In this document: positions 5,618 to 5,756 of the stretch, in pieces
How positions within the stretch are numbered: the stretch's first letter is position 1
How the letters are laid out: every line of letters begins with the position of its first letter
Source: Parcubacteria group bacterium
GTDB lineage: Bacteria > Patescibacteriota > Minisyncoccia > UBA6257 > JACRHY01
Assembly (NCBI GenBank): GCA_016215765.1
Contig: JACRHY010000038.1
Location: forward strand, 1-5,756
Direction: 5' to 3'
Length of the DNA stretch: 5,756 bases
Notes under the pieces: generated by a model
Databases searched by the model: none
The model's input: the letters and a program-made list of their open reading frames with translations, nothing else
What the model was told of the DNA's origin: nothing
Position numbers and translations under genes: made by a program

Positions 5618-5756
5618 TCCAGGTTCAGATAGATATTGACCACTTAGGTTTGTAGGGTAATAACATCTTTTGTCGGCAATCGACCAGTTTGCCATTTTCG
5701 ATAATAGGCTTCAGGAGTCAAATAATTCAACGATTCATGAGGCCGTATTCTATTCC
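5616..5756 (-). mobile_element. end of an insertion sequence (IS3/IS481-type), continuing past the right edge
   Basis: The segment right of the terminator hairpin carries the C-terminus of a DDE transposase, with a 27-bp non-coding stretch beyond its stop. TGTCCAGG at 5616-5623 starts with the 5'-TG typical of IS3/IS481 ends and could be the terminal inverted repeat. The exact boundary is inferred because the other end and the target duplication are outside the window. Confidence 0.6.
5644..5756 (-). CDS. transposase C-terminal fragment, integrase-core (rve) DDE family
   Basis: I translated the minus strand from the right edge: 36 codons end at TAA (5646-5644). The peptide includes NRIRPHESLNYLTPEAYY, the hallmark C-terminal R-P-H-x-S-L-x-x-x-T-P motif of rve-type transposases in the IS3 and IS481 families, followed by RKWQTGRLPTKDV. 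The catalytic DDE residues, N-terminal helix-turn-helix and start lie beyond the window, so activity cannot be judged. It converges on the surface-protein gene. Family level (IS481 versus IS3) is not resolved by this fragment. Confidence 0.8.
   Translation of the reverse strand, partial: NRIRPHESLNYLTPEAYYRKWQTGRLPTKDVITLQT

Noticed and set aside
5483..5695. 70-codon minus-strand frame overlapping the IS end
   Set aside because: It uses a different frame from the transposase fragment, crosses the terminator hairpin and runs into the surface-protein gene; no domain is recognisable.

Overview
The window looks like a chromosomal fragment from an uncultivated bacterium, most plausibly of the Patescibacteria / Candidate Phyla Radiation (Parcubacteria-like). 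This is an inference. The support is a divergent RuvB with several non-consensus residues, an isolated type IV pilus ATPase beside a large Ig-like/DUF11 surface protein, A-rich leaders without Shine-Dalgarno sites, and a CCTGCC/GGCAGG palindrome of a kind I associate with such genomes. No rRNA, tRNA or CRISPR array is visible, so the placement is not proven.

Layout from left to right. Bases 1-989 (minus) hold ruvB, complete except for its last few codons, which run off the left edge. Bases 990-1373 have no convincing protein gene. They hold back-to-back promoters with overlapping -35 boxes: one reads left into ruvB, the other reads right into an apparent structured non-coding RNA (about 1100-1320). 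That RNA has a perfect 26-bp closing helix, a GAAA-capped hairpin, a cUUCGg-capped hairpin and a possible long pseudoknot helix. A 14-bp tandem repeat follows. Bases 1374-3047 (minus) encode a PilB/GspE-type secretion ATPase. The 277-bp divergent gap 3048-3324 holds a nested inverted repeat around a GC-rich palindrome, a near-consensus sigma70-type promoter and a leader with a small GC hairpin. Bases 3325-5568 (plus) encode a 747-residue exported, membrane-anchored surface protein. A 16-bp hairpin (5580-5617) ends this transcript. From about 5616 to the right edge is the end of an insertion sequence, with the last 36 codons of its DDE transposase on the minus strand.

How the parts may work together. 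PilB powers assembly of type IV pili or a related secretion fibre from the cytoplasm, and the divergent neighbour is a cell-surface protein, so both belong to the cell envelope; a direct functional link is only suggested by adjacency. RuvB is a housekeeping recombination helicase. The best candidate for something undescribed is the RNA locus at 1060-1320: strong promoter, stable tetraloops and long helices, but no RNA family that I can recognise with confidence.
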